Shown in pieces: positions 25,878 to 35,620 of a stretch of DNA of 64,000 nucleotides (its first letter is position 1; each line of letters starts with the position of its first letter). The stretch lies in assembly GCF_029813835.1 (NCBI RefSeq), contig NZ_JARVKV010000001.1:1-64000 (forward strand), in the 5' to 3' direction. The notes beneath the pieces were generated by a model. The model saw only the letters and a list, made by a program, of their open reading frames with translations, did not search any database and was not told where the DNA came from. The translations under genes and the position numbers were made by a program. The stretch is from Streptomyces sp. DH37. Lineage in GTDB: Bacteria > Actinomycetota > Actinomycetes > Streptomycetales > Streptomycetaceae.

Positions 25878-28800
25878 CCGGCGAGCGCCGCGACGGCGGC
25901 TGCTCCCGCGGACGCGGCTGCGGTGGCGGCTGCGGTGGCGCCCACGACGAGCGCCGCGCGCCGCGGGCCCTCCACAACCCGCCGGGCCGCACCGCGCTGG
26001 ACTACCGGGTGGGCGAGTACGGCTCCTTCCTGGCGGCCATGCTCGACCGGCTGGCCTCGCCCGCCCATCCCGCCCTGCGCCGGCTGACGGTCCGCACCCC
26101 CGACGATCCGGCGATCGCGCTGCTGGACGCCTGGGCGGTCCTCGGCGACCTGCTGACCTTCCACTCCGAGCGGATCGCCGACGAGGGCTACCTGCGCACC
26201 GCCGACGACCACCGCTCGCTGGTACGGCTGGGCCGGCTGGTCGGGCACCGGCCGCGCCCCGGGATCGCCGCCGGCACCCACCTGGCCTACACGGTGGACC
26301 GGGACCCGCGCAGCCGTGAGGACGTCCCCGTGCTGATCCCGCGCGGCTCGCGCAGCCACAGCGTGCCCGCCTCCTCCCGGGAGGAGGCGCAGACGTTCGA
26401 GACGTCCGAGGACCTGACGGCCCGCTGGTCGTGGAACGAGCTGAAGGTGCGGCGCCGCCGCCCGGCCCCGCTGACGCCCGGGGACCTGAGCGAGCGCTCG
26501 GAGATCCACGTCGCCGGCACCGCGAACGCCCTCTCGGCCGGCGACCGCCTGCTGTTCGTCTTCGGCCCCGACGGCCCCGACGGCCCCGGGCAGCGGCTGC
26601 TGCTGCCGGTGACGCGCGTGCGCATCGACCGGGACGACGACAGCACCGCCCTCGGCCTGCCCGTCTCACCGCCCCCGACCCTGGCCGAGCTGGTCGGGGA
26701 ACTCCAGCGGTGGATCACACCGGCGGCCGGGGGCCCCCATCCGAGGCCGGCGGGCAGCCGCCTGGTCGAGGAGTTCGACGAGCAGGTGCTCGCCCGGCTG
26801 CGGGCGGACCTCGATCTGCTGGACACACCCGCGCGGTTCGCGCGGCGGCTGGAGGAGCCCCTCGAGCGGCTGGAGGAGGCGCGGGCGCTGGCCGAGCCGT
26901 ACGAGGGGGCCGCCGCCTGGTTCGAGCGGCTGGCCGCCGTCCTCGTCGACCTGCGGGAGAGGGCGGCGGAGCTGGATCCGCTGCGGCCGGACGGCGCCCG
27001 GGCCCCGGCGGCCGTCCGCGGCGGGGACGCGGAGCCGGGCGGCGCGGCGGCCCGTACGCTCGGCGCGCTGCTGCCCGCGCTGCGGGCGGGGGGAGCCGGG
27101 GGAGCGCGCCGCCCGCCCGCGGCCGGTGCCGTACCGCCCGACCCGGCACGGCTGTTCGGCCCGGACTCCGGCCTCGGCGCACGGCTGGCGGCGGCGCTCG
27201 ACCCGGCGCTGTCCGGCGAGCTCCACACGGCCTGGCGCCGCGCCGTACCGGCCGTCCCCCCGGCCTCCCCGGTCCTCACCGACCTGCTGGCGATGCGGGT
27301 GACGGCCGCGCCCTTCGGCTCGACGGCGCCGCTCAAGCCGGTGCAGGACGAGCGCGGCCGGGTGGTCCGGCAGTCCGACTGGCCGCTCACGGGCAACGCG
27401 CTGACCACCGTGCGGGTCGTGTTCGACACGGCCGGGAAGGTGCCGGTGAGGGCGGAGTTCGTGCACGCCGAGGCGACCGGGTCGGTGCAGCGCACCGAGA
27501 ACCTCCCCGTCGACGTCCGGTTCGCGTTCGGCCCCGGCGAGGTCGGGCTGTCCACCCGCACCGGTCAGGACAGCGACCCGAGCCGGCTGCGGAGGCGGCC
27601 GATCGACTCCCGGGAACCGGGCGTCACGGCCGAACTGACCGGCGGGCTGCCGGAGCTGACGCTGTTCGTCTCCCGGCCCGGAGCGGACGCGCGGGTGCAG
27701 GTCGCCACAAGGAACGGCGAACCGCCGCTGCAGTGGCACCTGGCCCCGGGCAGGCGGGAGCGGGCCGCGTACGGGAGGTACGAGCTGACCGTCGCCTACC
27801 GGACCGGCGGCGAGCCGGCCAACGTCGAGATCGGCGTCGCCACCGTCCCCGGGGCCGTCCACCGCGACGTCCTCGCCCTGGACACCGTGCACGAGAGGAT
27901 CACCCCCGGCAGCTGGGTCGTGATCGAACGGCCCCGCAAGGGCGCCCCGGGCGGCGTCCCCGGGGACCCGGCGCTCTCGCTCGTCACCACCCGTGTCACC
28001 GGCGTGCGCACCGGCTCCCACACCCGCTACGGGATCACCGGCCGGGGCACCGAGCTGACCCTCGCCGACCCCTGGCTGGACGAGCACGACGTGCTGCTGT
28101 CCCACATCCGGGACACCACCGTGCACGCGGCGGGCGAGCCCCTGCGCCCCGCCGACGAGCCGCTGGGCGACGACGTGGGCGGCAACGAGATCGAACTGGC
28201 CGAGCTCCACGACGGGCTGCCGCCCGGCCGGACGCTGGTCCTCTCCGGGGAGCGCACCGACGTCCCGGGGGTCTCCGGGGTGCGCGGCACTGAACTCGCG
28301 CGGGTCGCCGCCGTCGAGCAGCGGGTCGACCCGGAACTGCCCGGCGACCACGTCCACACCGTGCTCACCCTCACCGCCGACCTGGCGCACCGCTACCGGC
28401 GCGAGACGCTGGTGATCCACGGCAACGTGGTGCCCGCGACGCACGGCGAGACCCGCGACGAGGCGATCGGCAGCGGGGACGCCGGCCGGGCCGGCCAGAC
28501 GTTCGCGCTCTGGAACGCGCCGCTGACCTGGCTGCCCGCGGACAGCGCCCCGGGAGCCCGGCCCGCCCTGGAGGTACGCGTCGACGGGCTGCTGTGGCAC
28601 CCCGTCGACAGCCTCGCCGGGCGCGGGCCCCTGGAGCGGGTGTACGTCGTCGGCACCGACGCCGACGGCCGCACCACCGTCACCTTCGGCGACGGCGTGC
28701 ACGGCGCGCGGCTGCCCACCGGGCACGAGAACGTGCGCGCCCGCTACCGCTTCGGCACCGGCGGCGCCGCCAACGTCGCGGCGGGCCGCATCACCCAGGC

Positions 28801-29674
28801 CGTCTCCCGGCCGCTGGGCGTCACCGCCGTCACCAACCCGCTGCCCGCGACCGGCGGCGCGCGGGCCGACGGGCCGGAGCTGACCCGCCGCACCGTCCCG
28901 CTCGCCGTCTCCGCGCTGGACCGGCTGGTCTCCGTCCGGGACTACGAGGACTTCACCCGCTGCCGGGCGGGCATCGGCCGGGCCTCCGCGCGCGAGGTGT
29001 CCGACGGGCGGCGGCAGGTGCTGCACGTGACGGTCGCCGGGGCGGACGACGCGCCGATCGGCGCGGACGCCGACGTCCTCCGCGCCCTGCGAGCCTCCCT
29101 CGCCGCCCACGGCGACCCCCGGCTGCCGGTGCTCGTGGACGTGCGCGAGCCGGTCCTGCTGCTCCTGGCGGCCCGGGTGACGGTGGCGCCCGACCACTCC
29201 TGGGCCGTCGTCGAGCCCCGGCTGCGGCAGGCGCTGCTGCGCGAGATGGGCTTCGCGGGGCGGGAGCTGGGGCAGCCCGCGCGGCTGTCGGAGGTCCTGG
29301 CGACGGCCCACTCGGTGCCCGGCGTCGACCACGTGGACGTGGACGTCTTCACGGGCGTGCCCGCGTCCGCCGTCCCGTACGGACCGGTGCCCCCGGGGGA
29401 CGGGCCGCGGGCGGTCGTGCCGGCCCGGCTCGCCCGGTACGACGAGCGCGTCCACACCGTCACCGCCGAGGGCGGCGAGACGCTCGGCGACATCGCCGGC
29501 CGCCACGGCGTCACGCTCGCCGAACTGCTGCGGCTCAACCCCGACGTCACCGACACCCGGCCGCTCCCCAGGGGCCGCTCGGTGTACGTCTTCCGCGGCA
29601 TCCGGCCGGCGCAGCTCGCGCTGTTCTCGCCCGGGGCGGCGGACACGCTGATCCTCACGGAGGCCCCCCGGTGA
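25874..29674 (+). CDS. giant baseplate protein with C-terminal LysM (Afp12-like)
   Basis: A 1266-residue baseplate protein, partner of the gpJ-like one in the wedge heterodimer. The N-terminus is Cys/Gly-rich (CSRGRGCGGGCGG) and may bind metal. It is followed by LDYRVGEYGSFLAAMLDRLA, the family start, and AILDAWAVLGDLLTFHSERIA-type helices. The later half has VTFGDGVHGARLPTGHENVRARYRFGTGGAANVAAGRI, repeated gpJ-like motifs, and SVRDYEDFTRCRAGI. The last ~75 residues form a LysM module (HTVTAEGGETLGDIAGRHGVTLAELLRLNPDV), unusual for Afp12. Start and stop overlap neighbours or near-neighbours; a 55-bp spacer then precedes the gpI-like gene. Confidence 0.9.
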   Translation: MTGERRDGGCSRGRGCGGGCGGAHDERRAPRALHNPPGRTALDYRVGEYGSFLAAMLDRLASPAHPALRRLTVRTPDDPAIALLDAWAVLGDLLTFHSERIADEGYLRTADDHRSLVRLGRLVGHRPRPGIAAGTHLAYTVDRDPRSREDVPVLIPRGSRSHSVPASSREEAQTFETSEDLTARWSWNELKVRRRRPAPLTPGDLSERSEIHVAGTANALSAGDRLLFVFGPDGPDGPGQRLLLPVTRVRIDRDDDSTALGLPVSPPPTLAELVGELQRWITPAAGGPHPRPAGSRLVEEFDEQVLARLRADLDLLDTPARFARRLEEPLERLEEARALAEPYEGAAAWFERLAAVLVDLRERAAELDPLRPDGARAPAAVRGGDAEPGGAAARTLGALLPALRAGGAGGARRPPAAGAVPPDPARLFGPDSGLGARLAAALDPALSGELHTAWRRAVPAVPPASPVLTDLLAMRVTAAPFGSTAPLKPVQDERGRVVRQSDWPLTGNALTTVRVVFDTAGKVPVRAEFVHAEATGSVQRTENLPVDVRFAFGPGEVGLSTRTGQDSDPSRLRRRPIDSREPGVTAELTGGLPELTLFVSRPGADARVQVATRNGEPPLQWHLAPGRRERAAYGRYELTVAYRTGGEPANVEIGVATVPGAVHRDVLALDTVHERITPGSWVVIERPRKGAPGGVPGDPALSLVTTRVTGVRTGSHTRYGITGRGTELTLADPWLDEHDVLLSHIRDTTVHAAGEPLRPADEPLGDDVGGNEIELAELHDGLPPGRTLVLSGERTDVPGVSGVRGTELARVAAVEQRVDPELPGDHVHTVLTLTADLAHRYRRETLVIHGNVVPATHGETRDEAIGSGDAGRAGQTFALWNAPLTWLPADSAPGARPALEVRVDGLLWHPVDSLAGRGPLERVYVVGTDADGRTTVTFGDGVHGARLPTGHENVRARYRFGTGGAANVAAGRITQAVSRPLGVTAVTNPLPATGGARADGPELTRRTVPLAVSALDRLVSVRDYEDFTRCRAGIGRASAREVSDGRRQVLHVTVAGADDAPIGADADVLRALRASLAAHGDPRLPVLVDVREPVLLLLAARVTVAPDHSWAVVEPRLRQALLREMGFAGRELGQPARLSEVLATAHSVPGVDHVDVDVFTGVPASAVPYGPVPPGDGPRAVVPARLARYDERVHTVTAEGGETLGDIAGRHGVTLAELLRLNPDVTDTRPLPRGRSVYVFRGIRPAQLALFSPGAADTLILTEAPR

Positions 29675-29729
29675 GCCCGCTGAACCGGACGGACCCGACG
29701 GGCCCGACGAGCGACGGAAGGACACGGCC

Positions 29730-31919
29730 ATGAGCAGGGAGCCGGACGGACTCGCGGAACTGCTGCCGCGGTGGCACAGGCTGCGGGACGGCGGGCGCGG
29801 CAAGCGGGGCGCGGAGGACGAGCCCCTGCGCGCGCTGCTCGCCGTGATCGCCGAGCAGGTCGACCTCGTGCGCACCGGGGTCGAGCGGCAGTACGACGAC
29901 TGGTTCGTGGAGACCGCCGCCGACTGGGTGCTGCCCTACCTCGGGGACCTGGTGGGCTACCGGCCGCTGCCCGGTTACGAGCGGGTGCCGACCGCCGGCC
30001 TGCGGGACGGCAGCCCGGCCGACGTCTCCCGGCGGCGGCTGGCACGGGCGCTCGCGCCGCGCCGGGACGTGGCGGCCACGGTCGCCAACCGGCGCCGCAA
30101 GGGCACCCCCCACCTGCTGGAGGAGCTGGCGGAGTCGGTGGCGGGCCTGCCCGCGCGGGTGGTGGAGTTCTCCCGGCTGGTGGCCCACCACCAGCCGGTG
30201 AGGCTCCACGGGTCGGGCACCGGGGCGGTGGACGAGCGGCGGCTCGCGCGCGGCCGGCTGGCCGATCTGCGCGACGGGGCGACGCTGGACCTGGCGGGCG
30301 GACCCTTCGCCACGACGGCGCGCTCGGCCGACGTACGGCGTGCGGGCTCGCGCCGTACACCCGGCGGCCACACCCCGGCCGGGGTCGGCCTGTTCGTGTG
30401 GCGGCTCAAGCCGTACCCGGTGACGAACGCGCCCGCCTACTGCGTCGACCGGGCCCGCAGCCTCTACACCTTCTCCATCCTCGGCAACGACACCCCGCTG
30501 GTGACCCGCCCCGAGCCGGAGCCGTCGGCCACTCACGTCGCCGCGATCGACAACGTCCCCGCGTACATCCGCCGCCGGCAGGCGAGCGACCGGCTCGCGG
30601 ACTACTACGGGCCGGGCAGGTCCTTCGTGATCCGGCGGGACGGCGACCGGGAGCCGGTGCCGCCGTCGGACATCGTCGTCGCGGACCTCACCGACTGGCG
30701 CTACCGTCCGCGGCGCGGCCAGGTCGCGGTCGACCCGGTGCTCGGCCGGATCGCCTTCGGCTCCCGCTCCGCTCCGCGCCGGGGCGTCTGGGTCGACTAC
30801 CACCACGCCTTCCCCGACGACACCGGCGGCGGCGAGTACGCGCGCGAGGACCGCGTCACCCCCGACGCCGCCACGGTCTACCGGGTCGGCCCCGGGTGCG
30901 CCCACCAGCGGATCACGGACGCGTACGCGCGGTGGCGCGAGGACCGGCGGGCCGGGCGCTGCGGCCCCGAGGGCGTCATCGAGATCACCCACAGCGGCGC
31001 CTACCAGGAGCAGCTGGACTTCGAACTCGGCCCCGGCGACCGGCTCCAGCTGCGCGCCGCCGAGGGGACGCGTCCGGTGATCCGCCTGCTGGACTGGTAC
31101 GGCAACCGGCCGGACGCGCTCACCATCCGCGCCGGGGAGGACTGCGCGCCCGGCCGGCCGGCGCCGCACATCACGCTGGACGGACTGCTGGTCTGCGGAC
31201 GCGGCCTGAACGTCACCGGGCCGGTCGGCTCGGTCGCCGTCCGGCACTGCACCCTGGTGCCGGGCTGGTCGCTGGAGCCGCGGTGCGAGCCGCGGTCGCC
31301 GGAGGAGCCGAGTCTGGTCCTGGAACGCACCACCGCGTGCGTGCGGATCGAGCGGAGCATCCTGGGCACCGTCCAGGTCATCGGCGACGAGGCGGGCACC
31401 GAACCGCTGGACGTCCACATCCGCGACAGCGTCCTGGACGCCACCGGCCACGACCGTGAGGCGCTGTCCGCGCCCGACTGCCGCCACGCGCACGCCGTCC
31501 TGCACGCGCACCGCACCACGGTCATCGGCGAGGTGTATGCCCACGCCGTCGCCATCGGCGAGAACAGCGTGTTCACCGGGCGGATGCACGTGGCCCGGCG
31601 CGGCACCGGCTGCCTGCGCTTCTCGTACGTGCCGCCGGGCTCGCGGACGCCGCGCCGGTACCACTGCCCGCCCGACCAGGCGGGGCCGGAGGAGGCCGGG
31701 CGGGTGCGTCCGCTGTTCGCGAGCGAGCGCTACGGCACGCCCGCCTACGCGCAACTGGCCGACGGCTGCGCCGAGGAGATCGCCCGGGGCGCGGAGGACG
31801 GCGCGTCGATGGGCGCCTTCCACGACCTGTACCTGCCGCAGCGCGAGGACAGCCTGCGCGCCCGCCTCGCCGAGTACACGCCCGCCGGCACCGACGCGGG
31901 GGTCCTCTTCGTGACCTGA
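29730..31919 (+). CDS. gpI-like tail protein with beta-helix-like C-terminal region
   Basis: A 729-residue protein. The N-terminal ~140 residues resemble P2 gpI-type tail proteins (LPRWHRLRDG, QYDDWFVETAADWVLPYLGDLVGYRPL, LARALAPRRDVAATVANRRRKGTPHLLEELAESVAG). The C-terminal ~350 residues show repeating short strands (ITLDGLLVCGRGLNVTGPVG, SVAVRHCTLVPGW, VRIERSILGTVQVIG, VHIRDSVLDATGHD), compatible with a right-handed beta-helix. It is the probable periphery of the baseplate, where tail fibres attach in phages. No obvious receptor-binding fibre gene follows. The ATG has AAGGACACGG upstream. Confidence 0.86.
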   Translation: MSREPDGLAELLPRWHRLRDGGRGKRGAEDEPLRALLAVIAEQVDLVRTGVERQYDDWFVETAADWVLPYLGDLVGYRPLPGYERVPTAGLRDGSPADVSRRRLARALAPRRDVAATVANRRRKGTPHLLEELAESVAGLPARVVEFSRLVAHHQPVRLHGSGTGAVDERRLARGRLADLRDGATLDLAGGPFATTARSADVRRAGSRRTPGGHTPAGVGLFVWRLKPYPVTNAPAYCVDRARSLYTFSILGNDTPLVTRPEPEPSATHVAAIDNVPAYIRRRQASDRLADYYGPGRSFVIRRDGDREPVPPSDIVVADLTDWRYRPRRGQVAVDPVLGRIAFGSRSAPRRGVWVDYHHAFPDDTGGGEYAREDRVTPDAATVYRVGPGCAHQRITDAYARWREDRRAGRCGPEGVIEITHSGAYQEQLDFELGPGDRLQLRAAEGTRPVIRLLDWYGNRPDALTIRAGEDCAPGRPAPHITLDGLLVCGRGLNVTGPVGSVAVRHCTLVPGWSLEPRCEPRSPEEPSLVLERTTACVRIERSILGTVQVIGDEAGTEPLDVHIRDSVLDATGHDREALSAPDCRHAHAVLHAHRTTVIGEVYAHAVAIGENSVFTGRMHVARRGTGCLRFSYVPPGSRTPRRYHCPPDQAGPEEAGRVRPLFASERYGTPAYAQLADGCAEEIARGAEDGASMGAFHDLYLPQREDSLRARLAEYTPAGTDAGVLFVT

Positions 31920-31993
31920 CGACCGGGCGGCCCGGAGTCCGCACCCGCAGACCTCGCAGACGTACGGAAAACCTTCCGAGGGGGACCCCTTCC

Positions 31994-33574
31994 ATGCACG
32001 CTGACCTCTCCCGCACCACCTTCCGGCCGGAGCGGCACTACTCGGCGGTGCTCGCCCAGCAGGGCCGCGTCCAGCTCGACGCGGACGCCAACGAGCAGAC
32101 GGCGATCCAGCTGTACCAGGCCCGCACCATCGCCGCCGACCTGATCGGCCGCCACGGCGGGCCCGCCGGCGCCACCGGTTTCGCCGTCGGGCTCGAGACC
32201 CGCGGCCACGAACCGGACGACCTGACGATCGGCGGCGGCCGCTACTACGTCGACGGCATCCTGTGCGACGCGTACCGGCCCGCTCCGGGCGAGGCCGTCG
32301 GCGACGACGGCGGCGACCGCAGTGACGACCACGGCGACCATGGCGGCGGGGCCGGCGGTGGGGACAGGGCCGGCGGCGCGGACGGGACGCCCGCCCACTG
32401 GACGTACTGGGACCAGCCCGACGCCCACCGCGACCCCGAGCGGCCGGAGGACCGGCTGCCCACCGCCTTCCCCTACCTGGCCTACCTGAAGGTCTGGGAG
32501 CGCTCGGTGACCGCGGCGGAGGACCCGGCGCTGCGCGAGGTGGCGCTCGGCCCGGCCGCGGACACCGCCGCCCGCGTGAAGGTGGTCTGGCAGGTGCTGG
32601 CGCTGCCCGGCTCCGAGCTGGCGGTGGAGGAGGGCGAGACTCGCAAGGACATCCTGCGCGCCGCCTTCCACGAGTGGGCCGACGAGCGGTCCGTGCCGAA
32701 GTCCCGCATGGCGGCGCGCAGCCGGCGTCCCGACCGCGCCGACGAGGACCCGTGCACGGTCCGGCCCGACGCCCGCTACCGCGGCCCGGAGAACCAGCTC
32801 TACCGGGTGGAGGTCCACGAGGGCGGCGCGGCGGGTGAGGCGACCCTGAAGTGGTCGAGGGAGAACGGCTCGGTGGTCTTCCCCGTCGACGGCCTCGACG
32901 GCACCTGGGCGGAACTGGCCGCGCTCGGCGGCGACGGCAGGCTGGACCTGAACGTCGGCGACCGGGTGGAGTTCGCCGACACCGCCTACGTCGGCCGCGG
33001 CGAGCCGCTGCCGCTGCTGCGGGTGGAGGAGGTGGACCTGCCGGGGAGGCGCGTGAGGCTGTCGGGCGAGCCGGGGAGCGGTGTCGGCCGGCGTCCCGAA
33101 CTGCATCCGTACCTGCGCCGCTGGGACCACCACGAGGCGCCGCGGCGCGACGGGCACGGCGCGCGGGAGCGGCTGAGGGGCGGGGCGGTCCGGATCGAGG
33201 AGGGCCGGTGGCTGCCGCTGGAGGACGGCGTCGAGGTGTACTTCGAGCCGGGCGGCACGTACCGGCCCGGCGACCACTGGCTGATCCCGGCCCGTACCGC
33301 CACCGGGGCGGTGGAGTGGCCGGTGAACGCGGCCCGCAGGCCGCTGCTGCGGGCGCCCGCCGGCATCCGGGTGCACCACGCGCCGCTGGCCTGGGTGATG
33401 GGCGAGCACGGCGTCTCCGACCTGCGGATGTCCTTCGGGCCGCTGGCCGTGCCCGTGCCCTCGGCGACCGAGGAGGAACGGGCGGCCGAGGCGCGGGCGG
33501 AGGCCGAGGCGCGGGAACCGGCCGCGCGGGAGGAGTCCGGGAGCGGGACGGACCCGGCCGAGCCGCGGGCATGA
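31994..33574 (+). CDS. DUF6519-type eCIS protein
   Basis: A 526-residue protein matching the DUF6519 family found in actinobacterial eCIS loci. The N-terminus is DLSRTTFRPERHYSAVLAQQ, then GRVQLDADANEQTAIQLYQ, followed by GGRYYVDGILCD, YLAYLKVWERSVTAAEDP, NQLYRVEVHEGG, LKWSRENGSVVFPVDGL and DHWLIPARTATGAVEWP. These segments resemble phage-tail-associated beta-rich proteins that decorate the baseplate. A Gly/Asp/His-rich insertion (about residues 96-135) and an Ala/Glu tail are low complexity. The biochemical role is unknown; position after the gpI-like gene supports a baseplate or fibre-like role. Confidence 0.88.
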   Translation: MHADLSRTTFRPERHYSAVLAQQGRVQLDADANEQTAIQLYQARTIAADLIGRHGGPAGATGFAVGLETRGHEPDDLTIGGGRYYVDGILCDAYRPAPGEAVGDDGGDRSDDHGDHGGGAGGGDRAGGADGTPAHWTYWDQPDAHRDPERPEDRLPTAFPYLAYLKVWERSVTAAEDPALREVALGPAADTAARVKVVWQVLALPGSELAVEEGETRKDILRAAFHEWADERSVPKSRMAARSRRPDRADEDPCTVRPDARYRGPENQLYRVEVHEGGAAGEATLKWSRENGSVVFPVDGLDGTWAELAALGGDGRLDLNVGDRVEFADTAYVGRGEPLPLLRVEEVDLPGRRVRLSGEPGSGVGRRPELHPYLRRWDHHEAPRRDGHGARERLRGGAVRIEEGRWLPLEDGVEVYFEPGGTYRPGDHWLIPARTATGAVEWPVNAARRPLLRAPAGIRVHHAPLAWVMGEHGVSDLRMSFGPLAVPVPSATEEERAAEARAEAEAREPAAREESGSGTDPAEPRA

Positions 33575-33638
33575 CGCGCACGGGAGCACACCCGGCACGG
33601 ACACGGCACCGAGCACACCCGAGAGGAGCGAGTGACGC

Positions 33639-34520
33639 ATGGCCACACCCCTGAGCGCCTCCCGACTGGTCAAGGCGCTGCGGGACGAGGGATTGGAGGT
33701 CCGCGAGTACCGCAGCTGGCGCACGCACAACCGCAACCACAAGGGGCCCTGGGGCCCGGTGAACGGCGTCATGATCCACCACACCGTCACCCGGGGCACC
33801 GGCCACACCGTCGAGCTGTGCTACGAGGGGCACTCGACGCTGCCGGGCCCGCTGTGCCACGGCGTCATCGACAAGGAGGGCGTGGTGCACATGGTCGGCA
33901 ACGGCCGCGCCAACCACGCCGGCATGGGCGACGGCGACGTCCTCAGAGCCGTCGTCGCCGAGCGGTCGCTGCCCGACGACAACGAGGCCGACACCGACGG
34001 CAACCGCCACTTCTACGGCTTCGAGTGCGTCAACCTCGGCGACGGGAGGGACCCGTGGCCCGAGGCGCAGAAGCTGGCGATCGAGAAGGCGTCGGCCGCC
34101 GTCTGCCGGGCGCACGGCTGGAACGAGAAGTCCGTGATCGGCCACCGGGAGTGGCAGCCCGGCAAGGTCGACCCGCGCGGCTTCTCGATGGACACCCTGC
34201 GCGGCCGGATCGCCGGCCGCCTGGGCAGGAAGCCGGACGGCCCCACCGAGCCGGCGCCCAGGCCCCCCGCCCGGTACGAGCCGTTCCCCGGAGCGGGCTT
34301 CTTCCGGCCCGGCCGCCGGAGCGGGATCGTCACGGCGATGGGGAAGCGGCTCGTGGCCGAGGACTGCGGGCGCTACGAGGTCGGCCCCGGTCCCGAGTGG
34401 ACCGAGGCCGACCGGAGGTCCTACGCCGCCTGGCAGCGCAAACTGGGCTTCTCCGGCAAGGGCGCGGACGGCGTCCCCGGTCCCGCCAGCTGGAAGAGGC
34501 TGCGCGTCCCCAAGGTCTGA
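33639..34520 (+). CDS. N-acetylmuramoyl-L-alanine amidase (endolysin-like)
   Basis: A 293-residue amidase. Residues about 35-175 form an Amidase_2/PGRP zinc fold: metal ligands are the first His of MIHHTVTRG and the His in VIGHREWQPGKVDP, with NHAGMGDG in between. Residues about 205-293 (PFPGAGFFRPGRRSGIVTAM ... WQRKLGFSGKGADGVPGPASWKRL) are a peptidoglycan-binding repeat of the type used by actinophage endolysins. There is no signal peptide. It is the last gene before a strong terminator, preceded by GAGAGGAG, so it probably belongs to the injection-system transcript and may help particles leave the cell or cross walls. Confidence 0.93.
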   Translation: MATPLSASRLVKALRDEGLEVREYRSWRTHNRNHKGPWGPVNGVMIHHTVTRGTGHTVELCYEGHSTLPGPLCHGVIDKEGVVHMVGNGRANHAGMGDGDVLRAVVAERSLPDDNEADTDGNRHFYGFECVNLGDGRDPWPEAQKLAIEKASAAVCRAHGWNEKSVIGHREWQPGKVDPRGFSMDTLRGRIAGRLGRKPDGPTEPAPRPPARYEPFPGAGFFRPGRRSGIVTAMGKRLVAEDCGRYEVGPGPEWTEADRRSYAAWQRKLGFSGKGADGVPGPASWKRLRVPKV

Positions 34521-34546
34521 GGCGCGGCGCGGTGCGGCACGGGCCG

Positions 34547-34588
34547 CGGCCCCGGACGGCGCGTCCGCGGAGGCGCCGTCCGGGGCCG
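34547..34588. terminator. bidirectional hairpin terminator closing the eCIS locus
   Basis: A perfect 16-bp stem (34547-34562 with 34573-34588; core GGCCCCGGACGGCGC) closes a 10-base loop, between the convergent amidase and Vgb-like genes. There is no T-run, as is usual for high-GC actinomycete terminators. Confidence 0.85.
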
Positions 34589-34638
34589 GCGGGCGGGGAC
34601 GGGCAGGGCGCGGAGGGGCGCCGCCGGGCCGCGGACCG

Positions 34639-35538
34639 CTACACCTCCAGCTCCAGCCGCGCGATCTCCCCGACCTCCAGCGCCACGTAGAGGGCGCCGT
34701 CGGGGCCGACGGCGAGGCCGTGCGGCTCGGAGGGGGCCACCGGCAGGTCGTACTCCTCGACGCGGCCGTCCGCGGTGACGGAACCGACGCGGCCCGCACC
34801 CCATTCGGTGAACCAGCACAGGCCGTCCGCCCCGGCGGTGATCGCGTGGGGGCGGCATGCGGGGTCCGGCAGGGGGAACTCGTCGACACGGCCGTCCACG
34901 GTGATCCGCCCGATCCGCCCGGCACCGATCTCGGTGAACCACAGCGCGCCGTCGGAGCCGCACGCGATGCCCACCGGCGCGGCCTGCGGGGTGGGCAGGG
35001 GATGGACCGTCACCTCCCCGTCCGTACCGATCCGGCCGACCGCGTCCGCCTGGTTGAGGGTGAACCACAGCGCGCCGTCCGGCCCCTCGGCGATGGCCGA
35101 GGGGAAGGCGCCGGCGACCGGCAGCGGGAACTCCGTCATCCGTCCGTCGGCGGTGACGCGGCCGATCCGGTCGGTACGCGTCTGGGTGAACCACAGCGCG
35201 CCGTCGGAGCCGCACGCGATCCCGAACGGGCCGCTGCCGGGGGTCGGGGCGGGGTACGAGGCCGTCTCCCCGGAGACGGTGATCCGCCCGATCCGGTGGT
35301 CCCGGTAGCGGGTGAACCACAGGGCCCCGTCGGGACCCGGGGTGATCACCGACGGCCCGCAGGACGCGGAGTCGAGCCGGTGGCGGTCGAGCCGGCCGCC
35401 GGGATCGAGACGGGCGATCTCCCCGGAGTGGACCATCGTGAACCACAGCGCGCCGTCGGGCCCCGCGGTGATGGCGTAGGGGCCCGGTCCGGGGCCGCAG
35501 ACGGGTATGCGTTCGACGGAGGCGGTACGGCGTGGCAT
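34639..35538 (-). CDS. vgb: virginiamycin B lyase (streptogramin B lyase)
   Basis: A 299-residue seven-bladed beta-propeller with six to seven repeats of GPDGALWFT. Positions known to matter in characterised Vgb lyases are conserved: the Tyr in GPYAITAGPDG, the His in CRPHAITAGADG and in EPHGLAVGPDG, and the Glu in ALEVGEIARL. These coordinate magnesium and open the lactone ring of type B streptogramins by elimination. Many Streptomyces homologues are of untested activity. The gene is 82 bp downstream of an ABC-F gene on the same strand, suggesting a shared resistance unit. Ribosome site GGAAAGGAA is present; no signal peptide is seen. Confidence 0.9.
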   Translation of the reverse strand: MPRRTASVERIPVCGPGPGPYAITAGPDGALWFTMVHSGEIARLDPGGRLDRHRLDSASCGPSVITPGPDGALWFTRYRDHRIGRITVSGETASYPAPTPGSGPFGIACGSDGALWFTQTRTDRIGRVTADGRMTEFPLPVAGAFPSAIAEGPDGALWFTLNQADAVGRIGTDGEVTVHPLPTPQAAPVGIACGSDGALWFTEIGAGRIGRITVDGRVDEFPLPDPACRPHAITAGADGLCWFTEWGAGRVGSVTADGRVEEYDLPVAPSEPHGLAVGPDGALYVALEVGEIARLELEV

Positions 35539-35620
35539 GGCGGATCGGTTCCTTTCCGACGGGAACGCGGGGCCGTGCGGCCCCGGGGGGTGGGAGGGGC
35601 TCCGGGCCGGTGCGGCGGGG

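Noticed and set aside
22545..26669. Long minus-strand open frames opposite the large baseplate genes
   Set aside because: They are antisense to recognisable gpJ-like proteins and have no family motif or ribosome site.
31920..33638. A tail-fibre or receptor-binding gene
   Set aside because: The DUF6519 protein lacks fibre repeats or a phage tail-fibre N-terminus. No separate fibre gene could be recognised in the locus.
29655..34925. A 1756-codon minus-strand open frame opposite the gpI-like, DUF6519 and amidase genes
   Set aside because: It is a shadow: the plus-strand products are recognisable families, while the minus translation is low complexity without motifs.
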